Shown in pieces: positions 36,025-45,039 of a stretch of DNA of 64,000 nt. Location of the stretch: NCBI RefSeq assembly GCF_003121625.1, contig NZ_QDDJ01000007.1:124001-188000 (forward strand), in the 5' to 3' direction. The position numbers and the translations under genes are program-made. Under the pieces are notes generated by a model. The model ran no database searches, was not told where the DNA came from, and was given only the letters and a program-made list of their open reading frames with translations. The DNA is from Ornithinimicrobium cavernae (lineage in GTDB: Bacteria > Actinomycetota > Actinomycetes > Actinomycetales > Dermatophilaceae). Each line of letters begins with the position of its first letter. Positions within the stretch are counted from its first letter, which is position 1.

Positions 36025-36163
36025 GTCCACATGCGGTGGACAACGTTCCCGCTGGTCAACCGGCGTCCGGGCGCCGAGAAAGTTGGTTATCCACAGGCCT
36101 GTGCACAGCCTGTGAACGACCGGCCACAGGTCTGTACACAGGCTGTCCCGAGGGTTATCCACA
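36025..36163. promoter_or_regulatory. DnaA-box and palindrome cluster upstream of dnaB
   Basis: Two perfect DnaA boxes TTATCCACA lie at 36087-36095 and 36155-36163. Between them are the palindromes CACAGGCCTGTG (36092-36103) and CTGTGCACAG (36099-36108), plus further CACAGG/CTGTG half-sites. Upstream, GTCCAC and GTGGAC (36025-36041) form an inverted repeat whose right arm continues into GGTGGACAA, a near-consensus DnaA box on the other strand. The layout suggests DnaA control of dnaB, or a DnaA-titrating or accessory origin site. The rest of the 506-bp gap (35810-36315) holds only the 38-bp element. Confidence 0.6.
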
Positions 36164-36315
36164 GGACCGTTTGGGGAGGTGCCCGGACCGCCGTAACGTG
36201 AGCCGATCACCTGAGGTCGGAGGGGTTGTTGTCGTGCGCGCCGAGCTGTGTCAGGGGTCAGTGGTTGGCTGCGTGACAGAAGGTGCAGGAGTGACAGAAC
36301 GGGAGAGGCGGGCGG

Positions 36316-39300
36316 ATGTCGCTCAGTGAGCTGGAGGCAAGCTACTCCGAGGCGCCGGACGGCCCCCCGGAGGACCGGCTGCCCCCTCAGGACGTCGCCG
36401 CCGAGCAGAGTGCCCTGGGCAGCATGCTGCTGTCCAAGGACGCCATCGCCGACTGCGTCGAGACGCTCAAGGCCAACGACTTCTACCGCCCCGCGCACGA
36501 GTCGATCTACGAGGCGATCCTCGATCTCTACGCCCGCGGCGAACCGGTCGATGCCGTCACCGTCTCTGACGAGCTGACCAAGCGCGGTGACCTGACCCGG
36601 ATCGGCGGGACGCCCTACCTCTACCAGCTGATCAACGGTGTCCCGACCGCGGCCAACGCGAGCTACTACGCAGAGATCGTTGCCGAGCGCGCCGTGCTGC
36701 GCCGCCTGGTCGAGGCGGGAACCCGGATCGTGCAGATGGGCTTCGCCCAGGGCGGTGGCGACGTCGACGACATCGTCAACCTTGCCCAGGCCGAGATCTA
36801 CGGCGTCGCGGACAAGCGTGGCGGGGAGGACTACCACGCGCTTGCCGCCCTGCTCGAGCCGACGATGGACGAGATCGAGCACGCCGCTGGGACCTCGGGG
36901 GAGATGCTCGGCGTGCCGACGGGCTTCACAGACCTGGATGAGCTGACCAACGGCCTGCACCCCGGCCAGATGATCATCATCGCGGCCAGGCCGGCTGTCG
37001 GTAAGGCACTCGCCCTCGACACCCCACTGGCGACACCCGAGGGGTGGACGACCATGGGGGAGGTCTCGGTCGGCGATCAGCTCATCGGGGCGGACGGGAG
37101 ACCGACGACAGTGTTGGCCGCCACCGAGGCCATGCCGGACCGGCCGTGCTACGAGGTGGAGTTCTCTGACGGGTCCGTGATCGTGGCGGACGCGGAGCAC
37201 CTCTGGCAGACCAGCACGCGGCTGGAGCGGAGGGGGCTGCGCGAGGCCTCAGCGAGCATCCGGACCACAAGAGAGATTGCCGAGACAGTTCGGTGCCAGA
37301 CTGCCGATGCCCGCCTCAACCACAGCATCGCCCTCACGCAGGCTCTCGACCTCCCCGAAGCCGATCTCGCGTTGTCCCCCTATGTCCTGGGCGCGTGGCT
37401 GGGCGACGGCGAAACGGCTGGTAGCCGGTTCACCTCCGCCGACCCCGAGATGGTGATCCACCTCGAGGCCGAGGGCATCGAGGTCAGGCAGTTGGCTGCG
37501 ATGAGCTACTCGCTGCTCCTTCCCCACGACGTCGTTGGCGCGGCAGACCACGGCTCGGTGAAGGCGCTGCTGCGCAAGATTGGAGTGCTTGGCAACAAGC
37601 ACATCCCGCAGGAGTATCTCCGTGCCAGCGAGGTGCAGCGTCGGGCGCTGCTCGCAGGGCTCCTCGACACTGACGGCACAGTGACGGCGAGCGGGTGCCC
37701 CCAGTTCACCTCAACGTCTGAACGCCTCGCTGCCGATGTCTATGAACTGATCCTCGGCCTCGGTTATCGCTGCGGTTGGTCCAAGAAGCAGGTCCGTGGG
37801 CATACACCAGAGTCCTCGATCGCACATACGCTCACGTTCTCGACCGACCACGATGTCTTTCGGCTGGAGCGCAAGAAACTTGTGCACAAGGAGCGCCGTT
37901 CCCGCGCTTTCCACCGGCGCGACTCCCTCTTCATCACGAATGTGCGGCAAGTGACCTCCGTCCCGGTGCGGTGTGTTCAGGTCGATAACGACAGTCACCT
38001 CTACCTCGCTGGTCACTCGATGATCCCTACGCACAACTCGACCCTGGCGCTCGACATCGCCAGGGCGGCGGCCATCAAGAGTGACCTGGCAACCGTTGTC
38101 TTCAGCCTGGAGATGAGTCGAACCGAGATCACCATGCGCCTGCTCTCGGCGGAGTCAGAGATTCCGCTGCAGCACATGCGTAAGGGCACGATGCGTGACC
38201 AGGACTGGGCACGGATGGCCGAGACGCAGGGCCGCATCCACGGTGCGCCACTCTTCATCGATGACAGCCCAAACATGTCGCTGATGGAGATCCGGGCCAA
38301 GTGCCGGCGGCTCAAGCAGCGGCACAATCTCAAGCTCGTGATCGTCGACTACCTGCAGCTCATGAGCTCCGGCAAGCGTGTCGAGTCGCGGCAGCAGGAG
38401 GTCGCAGAGTTCTCCCGTGCGCTCAAACTCCTTGCCAAGGAGCTCGAGGTGCCGGTGATCGCGCTCTCGCAGCTGAACCGAGGTCCGGAACAACGCACGG
38501 ACAAGAAGCCGCAGATGTCGGACCTCCGTGAGTCCGGTTGCCTCACCGCTGACACCCGGATCCTGCGCGCCGACACCGGCGGCTCGGTGACCCTCGGTGA
38601 ACTGCATGCGTCAGGCGAGAAAGACATCCCCGTGTGGGCCCTGGACGACTCGCTGCGGTATGTGCGACGACATGTCACGCACGTGTTCTCCACTGGTCGG
38701 AAGCCCGTCTTTCGGATGACACTCGCGTCAGGCAAGACCATCCGCGCGACGGAGAACCACCGCTTCCTGACCTATGACGGGTGGCGAGCCCTCGGCGATC
38801 TCCGCACCGACGACCGACTCGCTGTTCCCCGGCACGTGCCGGCGCCGGAACGCCACGAACCCTGGGCCGACGATGAGGTTGTGCTGCTTGCCCACATGCT
38901 CGGTGACGGCTCGATGGTGAGGCGTCAGCCCCTGAGGTATGCGTCGGTCGACGAGGAGAATCTGCGCGCAGTGACACGAGCCGCGATGCACTTCGGTGTG
39001 TTGGCCGTGCGCGACGAGTATCCCGCCGCTCGTTGCGCGACGCTGCGTCTTCGAGCGCCTTACCGCCTTGCTCGGGGCCGCCGCAATCCGATCGCAGGGT
39101 GGCTTGACGACATGGGCCTGTTCGGTCTCCGCAGCCATGAGAAGTTCGTGCCGGAGCGGCTGTTCCATGCCTCGAAGAGGCAGATTGCCTTGTTCCTCAA
39201 TCACATCTGGGCGACCGATGGCTCCGTGACAGTCAACAAGTCGCAGCGCGGCGGACGGATCTACTACCACTCGACGAGTCGGCGACTTGTTGACGACCTC

Positions 39301-40002
39301 TCTACGCTCCTGCTGCGCTTCGGGATCTCCACCAGGACTCGGGTAGTGCACAAGAGTGGCTACCGGGACGGCTACACGATCGACGTCTCCGGTGTGGACA
39401 GCCAGCGCCGCTTCCTGCAGGAGATCGGGGTGCACGGTGGCCGATCCGCGTCCGCGGTCGCGCTCCTGGAGATCATCCGAGATCGTCAGGCCACCACCAA
39501 TGTGGACACGGTCCCGGTGCAGGTCTGGGACGCCGTCCGTGCAGAGATGGCAGGGCAGGGCATGACGACCCGAGAGTTCCAGGCGGCGCTCGGGACTCAG
39601 TACTGCGGGTCAGCGCTGGACAAGTCAGCGCCCTCGCGAGAGCGGCTCGGTCGGGTAGCGGCCGTGCTGGACAGTGCCGCGCTGGAGATGGAAGCCACGA
39701 ATGACGTCTTCTGGGACAGGGTGACCTCGATCGAGCTCGAGGGTATGGAGGAAGTCTTCGACGCCACTGTCCTCGGCACGCACAACTTCGTGGCCAATGG
39801 CATCGCCGTTCACAACTCGATCGAGCAGGATGCCGACGTCGTGATCCTCCTCCACCGAGAGTCCATGTACGAGCGCGAGTCACCACGCGAGGGTGAAGCC
39901 GACGTGATTGTTGCCAAGCACCGTAATGGTCCTACGGACACGATAGTCGTCGCGTTCCAGGGGCATTATTCACGCTTCACAAACATGGCGAGCAGTTTCT
40001 GA
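36316..40002 (+). CDS. dnaB: Replicative DNA helicase DnaB with two inteins
   Basis: A 1228-codon frame starting at ATG 36316 with GGGAGAGG upstream. Removing the two inteins leaves 458 residues, the normal DnaB length. Extein landmarks are PQDVAAEQSALGSMLLSKDA (N-terminal collar), ARPAVGK-STLALDIARAA (Walker A, split by intein 1), LKLVIVDYLQLMSS (Walker B), LSQLNRGPEQRTDKKPQMSD and LRESG-SIEQDADVV (split by intein 2), and the conserved end AFQGHYSRFTNM. The protein unwinds DNA at the replication fork as a hexamer. Both insertions lie in ATPase or arginine-finger-region motifs, as is usual for inteins. The gene's 3' end appears to be the attachment site of the transposon that follows. Confidence 0.96.
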   Translation: MSLSELEASYSEAPDGPPEDRLPPQDVAAEQSALGSMLLSKDAIADCVETLKANDFYRPAHESIYEAILDLYARGEPVDAVTVSDELTKRGDLTRIGGTPYLYQLINGVPTAANASYYAEIVAERAVLRRLVEAGTRIVQMGFAQGGGDVDDIVNLAQAEIYGVADKRGGEDYHALAALLEPTMDEIEHAAGTSGEMLGVPTGFTDLDELTNGLHPGQMIIIAARPAVGKALALDTPLATPEGWTTMGEVSVGDQLIGADGRPTTVLAATEAMPDRPCYEVEFSDGSVIVADAEHLWQTSTRLERRGLREASASIRTTREIAETVRCQTADARLNHSIALTQALDLPEADLALSPYVLGAWLGDGETAGSRFTSADPEMVIHLEAEGIEVRQLAAMSYSLLLPHDVVGAADHGSVKALLRKIGVLGNKHIPQEYLRASEVQRRALLAGLLDTDGTVTASGCPQFTSTSERLAADVYELILGLGYRCGWSKKQVRGHTPESSIAHTLTFSTDHDVFRLERKKLVHKERRSRAFHRRDSLFITNVRQVTSVPVRCVQVDNDSHLYLAGHSMIPTHNSTLALDIARAAAIKSDLATVVFSLEMSRTEITMRLLSAESEIPLQHMRKGTMRDQDWARMAETQGRIHGAPLFIDDSPNMSLMEIRAKCRRLKQRHNLKLVIVDYLQLMSSGKRVESRQQEVAEFSRALKLLAKELEVPVIALSQLNRGPEQRTDKKPQMSDLRESGCLTADTRILRADTGGSVTLGELHASGEKDIPVWALDDSLRYVRRHVTHVFSTGRKPVFRMTLASGKTIRATENHRFLTYDGWRALGDLRTDDRLAVPRHVPAPERHEPWADDEVVLLAHMLGDGSMVRRQPLRYASVDEENLRAVTRAAMHFGVLAVRDEYPAARCATLRLRAPYRLARGRRNPIAGWLDDMGLFGLRSHEKFVPERLFHASKRQIALFLNHIWATDGSVTVNKSQRGGRIYYHSTSRRLVDDLSTLLLRFGISTRTRVVHKSGYRDGYTIDVSGVDSQRRFLQEIGVHGGRSASAVALLEIIRDRQATTNVDTVPVQVWDAVRAEMAGQGMTTREFQAALGTQYCGSALDKSAPSRERLGRVAAVLDSAALEMEATNDVFWDRVTSIELEGMEEVFDATVLGTHNFVANGIAVHNSIEQDADVVILLHRESMYERESPREGEADVIVAKHRNGPTDTIVVAFQGHYSRFTNMASSF
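37006..38037 (+). other. Intein 1 in DnaB (class 3, with LAGLIDADG endonuclease)
   Basis: The insert is 344 residues (231-574) between Lys of Walker A and the next Ser. It begins with Ala (ALALDTPLATPEGW) instead of Cys/Ser, and has the class 3 marks: Trp in DAEHLWQT, Cys in VRCVQVDND, and Thr before the terminal His-Asn (IPTHN). Class 3 inteins splice through the internal Cys. Two LAGLIDADG-type motifs (LGAWLGDGE and LLAGLLDTDGT) indicate a homing endonuclease that looks intact. Confidence 0.88.
38539..39816 (+). other. Intein 2 in DnaB (class 1, with LAGLIDADG endonuclease)
   Basis: The insert is 426 residues (742-1167) between Gly and Ser of the LRESG-SIEQDADVV motif. It begins with Cys (CLTADTRIL), has the block B TENHRFLT, and ends IAVHN followed by Ser, so it should splice by the standard class 1 route. 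LLAHMLGDGSM and FLNHIWATDGSV are the two endonuclease motifs. The region after the endonuclease is long (about 130 residues) and may hold an extra DNA-binding segment. Confidence 0.88.
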
Positions 40003-40011
40003 CCTTGGTGT

Positions 40012-40067
40012 CGAGATGTCGAGATGCAGCCAACTCTGCATAACTGCACCTCCTATGTCGCATAACT
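40012..40067. repeat. Left end of Tn7-like element: target duplication, TIR, internal repeats
   Basis: CGAGA at 40012-40016 is the putative target duplication. TGTCGAGATGCA at 40017-40028 is the terminal inverted repeat. GCATAACT follows at 40038 and 40060, a spacing of 22 bases, which resembles the tandem TnsB-binding sites in Tn7 ends. The remaining gap up to 40228 holds only the start region of the restriction gene. Confidence 0.65.
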
Positions 40068-40228
40068 AGCAGTAACCGCATCAGTAAGTGGAGCGTATGA
40101 CGACTAGGCCAGGGCGCTTCACGCTGGCAGAGCGGGGAGATTCCGCCACAGGATGCTGGTGACGGGTTGTCGCGACCATTCGGGTGGCGGTCCGAAGTCG
40201 CCGAGCGGCGATGGGGCAAGATCGGGGC

Positions 40229-43200
40229 ATGTCGGCGTCGATCTACGAGGTTCTGGAGCAACTGCGGGGGTCTGCCACGTCGGAGGTGGACAAGGGGAGC
40301 AAGCTCGAGCAGCTGATGCTGTCCTACCTGCAGACGGATCCGGTGTTCGCGGAGCAGTTCAGTGACGTGTGGTTGTGGCAGGACTGGCCGGGACGCGACG
40401 GCAAGCACGACACGGGGATTGACCTGGTCGCGGTGGACAAGATCACTGGGTCGAACGTGGCGATCCAGTGCAAGTTCTACGCACCGTCCTCGACGATCGG
40501 CAAGCAGGACATCGACTCGTTCCTGTCGGCCTCGGGCAAGGAGGGTTTCACTCAGCGGATCATCGTCTCGACCACGGATCGGTGGAACCAGCACGCCGAG
40601 GACGCCCTCCAGGGTCAGCAGATCCCCGTGCGTCGCATCGGTTTGGCCGATCTCGAGGCCTCGATTGTGGACTGGGATGAGTTTTCCTGGGCACAGCCGG
40701 AGGTCCTGCCGGTCACGGACAAGAAGAAGGTCCGCCCGCACCAGGCTGAGGCGATCGACGCGGTCACCCAGGGGCTCAGCACCGGGGACCGAGGCAAGTT
40801 GATCATGGCGTGTGGGACGGGCAAGACGTTCACCTCCCTTCGGTTGGCCGAGGAGATGGTCGGCGCCGGCGGCAGCGTTCTGTTCCTCGTCCCCTCTATC
40901 AGCCTGCTGTCCCAGACACTGCGGGAGTGGGCCACCGAGGCGCAGGTGCCGTTGGCGCCGATCGCGGTCTGCTCGGATCGCAAGGCTACCGTCCGGTCAA
41001 AAGCGGTCGATGAGGATATTTCGGCGGTCGACCTGGCACTGCCGTCGACGACGAACGTGGCCGTGTTGGAGTCCCGCCTGACCCAGGCCCTCGGCGAGAG
41101 CGACTCGATGACGGTCGTGTTCTCCACCTACCAGTCGATCGATGTCATCGCCCAGGCACAAGCCCAGGGCGAGCTAGACCCGTTCGACCTGGTCATCTGC
41201 GACGAGGCGCACCGCACCACCGGCACGACACTCGCGGGCGCGGATGAGTCCGCGTTCGTGAAGGTCCACGACAACACCTACATCCGGGCTAGCAAACGCC
41301 TCTACATGACAGCGACCCCTCGGATCTATGACGACCCCTCCAAGGCCAAGGCCGGTGAGGCAAACGCGGTCCTGGCCTCGATGGACAACGAGGACCTCTA
41401 CGGCCCGGAGCTGCATCGCCTCGGATTCGGTGAGGCGGTCTCCCAGGACCTGCTGACCGACTACAAGGTCCTGGTGCTGGCGGTTGATGAGAAGTCGGTG
41501 TCACGCACGTTCCAGATGCAACTGGCCGACGACGGCAACGAGCTGCGACTGGACGACGCGGCCAAGATCGTCGGCTGCTGGAACGGGCTGGCCAAACGTG
41601 GGGCGGTCGAGCACTCCTTCGAGACCGACCCGTCCCCGATGCGTCGAGCGGTCGCGTTCTCCGGCACGATCAAGGACTCCAAGCACATCGAGGCCATGTT
41701 CGGCCAGACCGTAGCGCAGTATGCCGCCGCCCACGACCTCGAGGACACCACCGGTGACCCGGTGCTCACCTGCGAGATCCAGCACGTCGATGGCACCTTC
41801 AATGCTTTGGAGCGCAATACTCGGCTTGACTGGCTCCGGGCCGAGGTCCCCGACGGGACGTGCCGGATCCTGACGAATGCCCGCTGCCTGTCCGAGGGTG
41901 TGGACGTCCCAGCCCTGGACGCGGTGATGTTCCTGTCCCCGCGCAAGTCGGTGGTCGACATCGTCCAGTCAGTTGGGCGAGTGATGCGCAAGGCCCCGGG
42001 CAAGAAGTATGGCTACATCATCCTGCCGATCGGCATCCCGGCCGGGATGACACCGGAGCAGGCGCTGAAGGACAACAAGCGGTACGCCGCCGTGTGGGAG
42101 GTCCTGCAGGCGCTGCGTGCCCACGACGAGCGGTTCAATGCGATGGTCAACCGCATCGAGCTGGTTGACAAGCGCGACGACAAGGTCAACGTCATCGGCG
42201 TCCCCGGCGGCTCAGACGGCGACCAGGACGGCACGTCCTCGGGCACGCAGGGCAGTCTGGACCTGACCTGGTTGGGTGAGTGGCGTGAGGCGATCTACGC
42301 GAAGATCGTCGCCAAGGTCGGCTCCCGACGCTACTGGGAGGATTGGGCTAAAGATATCGCCGACATCGCGAACCGGCACATCACCCGCATCACCGCGCTC
42401 CTGGACGGCGGCAACCCGAAGGTCACAACAGAGTTCGACACCTTCCTGACCGGTCTACGCGGCATCCTGAACGAGGGCATCACCCGCGACGACGCGGTCG
42501 AGATGCTGGCCCAACACCTGATCACCCGCCCGGTGTTCGAGGCGCTGTTCGCCGGGTATGACTTCGCTGCACACAACCCGGTCTCCCAGACGATGGACCG
42601 GATGCTCGCCGTGCTGGACGAGCACCACATAGACGACGAGAACCACTCGTTGGCAAAGTTCTATGACTCGGTGGCCATGCGCGCCCAGGGCGTCGACACT
42701 GCAGAAGGCCGGCAGAAACTCATCGTGCAGCTCTACGACACGTTCTTCTCCACCGCCTTCAAGAAGACCGTCGACAAGCTCGGCATCGTCTACACCCCGG
42801 TCGAGATCGTCGACTTCATCCTCCGCTCCGCCGACAATGTCCTGCACGAGCACTTCGGGCAGGGCCTGACCGATGAAGGCGTGCACATCCTGGACGGATT
42901 CACCGGCACCGGAACCTTCATCGTCCGGTTGCTCCAGCTGGGCCTGATCGAACCGCACGACCTTGCCCGCAAGTATGCGTCTGAGTTGCACGCGAATGAG
43001 ATCCTGTTGCTCGCGTACTACATCGCCGCGATCAATATCGAAGTCACCTACCAAGACTTGCTCCGCGAATCGGCCGAGAGCGACAGCCCAGGTTACGAGC
43101 CGTTCCCCGGGCTAGTCCTCACCGACACCTTCCAGTCCTACGAGGACGGCGACACCGACTCCCTCGACGTCTTCCCGGCGACCAGCCAACGCATCGCCCG

Positions 43201-45025
43201 CCAACGCGGGTTGCCGATCACGGTCGTCATCGGCAACCCGCCCTACTCAGCGGGACAGGATTCGAACAACGAAGGTAACGCGAATGAGTCGTATCCACAC
43301 CTGGATGCCGCCATTCGGGCGACCTACGCGGCAGCGTCTACTGCCAAGAACCTGAACAAGTTGTACGACTCCTACATCCGCGCCATCAAGTGGGCCTCCC
43401 TGCGCATCGGCGACCGCGGTGTCATCGCCTACGTCACCAATGGTGGGTGGCTCGACTCCAACACCGCCGACGGCATGCGCAAAACGCTCACCGAAGAGTT
43501 CAGCGACATCCACGTCTACAACCTGCGCGGCAACCAACGCACGGCCGGGGAAGAGTCCCGAAAGGAGGGGGGCAAGATTTTCGGCGGTGGCTCACGGGCG
43601 ACCATCGCCATCACCATCCTCGTCAAGGACCCCGCACGAACCGGCCCCACCACGATCCACTACACCGACATCGGCGACTACCTCACCCGTGAACAGAAGC
43701 TCGCCAAGGTCACCGACGCTGAGACCGTGACGGGGCTTGAACCCGTCACGCACATCACCCCCAACGAACACGGCGACTGGCTCAACCAACGTGCCGCCGA
43801 ATTCGCCAACTTCCCATCCATCGAACACCTCTTCGAGACTCCCACCGCTGGCCTGAAGACAGCGCGGGACTCCTGGGCGTCCAGTTTCAGTACCGCAGCT
43901 GTCGTCCGAAACATGTCGAGGCTGATTGCCACTTTCGAAGGTGAGCGAGCCGCTGATCGCACCTCAAGGACGGCGACCCGCGATTCGGCGCTGATCAGTT
44001 GGACGCGTGGCCTCCTCTCCGACTTGGACAGAGACCGCAAACGTGTCTTTGAACGTCAAAGTATCGTCCTTGGATCCTATCGACCCTTCACCAAGCAGCA
44101 CATCTATTTCAGTCGCCCACTCAATGACATGGTGTACCGGGTTCCGGCGATCTATCCAAGCGCGGCATGCGCCAACCTTGGCTTCTATACACTGGGGGTC
44201 GGAGCCACGGCGGACTTTTCGACACTGATGTCTTCGGCGGTTCCAGACGTTCAGATGCTCGGCGCTGGGCAGAACGGTCGATACTTTGCGCGGTGGCGCT
44301 ACGAGAGGCCCAACGACGATGGCATGCTGGCGCTCGATCCAGGTGAGGACGAGATCGCCGACGGCTACCGCAAGATCGACAACATCACCGACGAGGCGCT
44401 GGCCCGGTTCCAGACCGCTTACGGAGCCGGGGTCACCAAAGAAGACATCTTCTACTACTGCTACGGCCTACTGCACTCGCCTGAATACCGCGAGACCTAC
44501 GCCGCGGACCTGAAGAAGATGCTGCCGCGCATCCCCCTGGTTACCGAGCCCACGGCATACCTCGACGCGGGCCGTCGGCTCAGCGAGCTGCACCTCGGCT
44601 ACGAGACCGTCACTCCCTATCCCCTCGACGGGCTGGACGTCGAAGGACCAGCCGGCGACGCGGCATACGACTTCTTCCGGGTCCAGAAGATGGGGTTCGC
44701 CAAGACGCGTGACCCCGAGACCAAGAAGCTCGTCGCAGACCGGTCGACGATCATTTACAACTCGCAGATCAAGCTGAGTGGCATTCCCGAGCAGGCGCAC
44801 CGCTACATGCTCGGGTCGCGGTCGGCGATCGAGTGGATCCTCGACCGCTACCGCGTCAAGGTCGACAAGGCCTCTGGCATCGTCAACGACCCCAACGACT
44901 GGTCCCGCGAGGTCGGTGACCCGCGCTACATCGTTGATCTGCTCGCCAGGATCGTGACCGTGAGTTTGGAGACCATGGAGATCGTGGACGCGTTGCCGGG
45001 CCTTGAAGTGCGTGACGGCTCCTGA
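40229..45025 (+). CDS. Type ISP restriction-modification enzyme (nuclease-helicase-methyltransferase)
   Basis: A single 1598-residue chain starting at ATG 40229. Residues about 55-100 form an Mrr-type nuclease (GIDLVAVDKITGSNVAIQCK, the D...QxK core). Residues about 165-600 are a superfamily 2 helicase: Walker A MACGTGKTF (about 194), DEAH in VICDEAHRTTG (about 326), YMTATPRIY, and QSVGRVMRKAPGK. Residues about 800-1150 are a gamma-type N6-adenine methyltransferase with motif I LDGFTGTGTF (about 888) and motif IV GNPPY (about 1002). The last 350 residues should be the target-recognition domain. This order matches type ISP enzymes such as LlaGI, which cut unmodified phage DNA. It is the first cargo gene of the transposon. 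Confidence 0.88.
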   Translation: MSASIYEVLEQLRGSATSEVDKGSKLEQLMLSYLQTDPVFAEQFSDVWLWQDWPGRDGKHDTGIDLVAVDKITGSNVAIQCKFYAPSSTIGKQDIDSFLSASGKEGFTQRIIVSTTDRWNQHAEDALQGQQIPVRRIGLADLEASIVDWDEFSWAQPEVLPVTDKKKVRPHQAEAIDAVTQGLSTGDRGKLIMACGTGKTFTSLRLAEEMVGAGGSVLFLVPSISLLSQTLREWATEAQVPLAPIAVCSDRKATVRSKAVDEDISAVDLALPSTTNVAVLESRLTQALGESDSMTVVFSTYQSIDVIAQAQAQGELDPFDLVICDEAHRTTGTTLAGADESAFVKVHDNTYIRASKRLYMTATPRIYDDPSKAKAGEANAVLASMDNEDLYGPELHRLGFGEAVSQDLLTDYKVLVLAVDEKSVSRTFQMQLADDGNELRLDDAAKIVGCWNGLAKRGAVEHSFETDPSPMRRAVAFSGTIKDSKHIEAMFGQTVAQYAAAHDLEDTTGDPVLTCEIQHVDGTFNALERNTRLDWLRAEVPDGTCRILTNARCLSEGVDVPALDAVMFLSPRKSVVDIVQSVGRVMRKAPGKKYGYIILPIGIPAGMTPEQALKDNKRYAAVWEVLQALRAHDERFNAMVNRIELVDKRDDKVNVIGVPGGSDGDQDGTSSGTQGSLDLTWLGEWREAIYAKIVAKVGSRRYWEDWAKDIADIANRHITRITALLDGGNPKVTTEFDTFLTGLRGILNEGITRDDAVEMLAQHLITRPVFEALFAGYDFAAHNPVSQTMDRMLAVLDEHHIDDENHSLAKFYDSVAMRAQGVDTAEGRQKLIVQLYDTFFSTAFKKTVDKLGIVYTPVEIVDFILRSADNVLHEHFGQGLTDEGVHILDGFTGTGTFIVRLLQLGLIEPHDLARKYASELHANEILLLAYYIAAINIEVTYQDLLRESAESDSPGYEPFPGLVLTDTFQSYEDGDTDSLDVFPATSQRIARQRGLPITVVIGNPPYSAGQDSNNEGNANESYPHLDAAIRATYAAASTAKNLNKLYDSYIRAIKWASLRIGDRGVIAYVTNGGWLDSNTADGMRKTLTEEFSDIHVYNLRGNQRTAGEESRKEGGKIFGGGSRATIAITILVKDPARTGPTTIHYTDIGDYLTREQKLAKVTDAETVTGLEPVTHITPNEHGDWLNQRAAEFANFPSIEHLFETPTAGLKTARDSWASSFSTAAVVRNMSRLIATFEGERAADRTSRTATRDSALISWTRGLLSDLDRDRKRVFERQSIVLGSYRPFTKQHIYFSRPLNDMVYRVPAIYPSAACANLGFYTLGVGATADFSTLMSSAVPDVQMLGAGQNGRYFARWRYERPNDDGMLALDPGEDEIADGYRKIDNITDEALARFQTAYGAGVTKEDIFYYCYGLLHSPEYRETYAADLKKMLPRIPLVTEPTAYLDAGRRLSELHLGYETVTPYPLDGLDVEGPAGDAAYDFFRVQKMGFAKTRDPETKKLVADRSTIIYNSQIKLSGIPEQAHRYMLGSRSAIEWILDRYRVKVDKASGIVNDPNDWSREVGDPRYIVDLLARIVTVSLETMEIVDALPGLEVRDGS

Positions 45026-45039
45026 GCCGCCCCGTCCGC

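Noticed and set aside
40035-40071. CTCTGCA and TGTCGCAT near the left transposon end, resembling the 38-bp palindromic element
   Set aside because: Spacing and the right arm do not match; the GCATAACT repeats here are better explained as transposase-binding sites.
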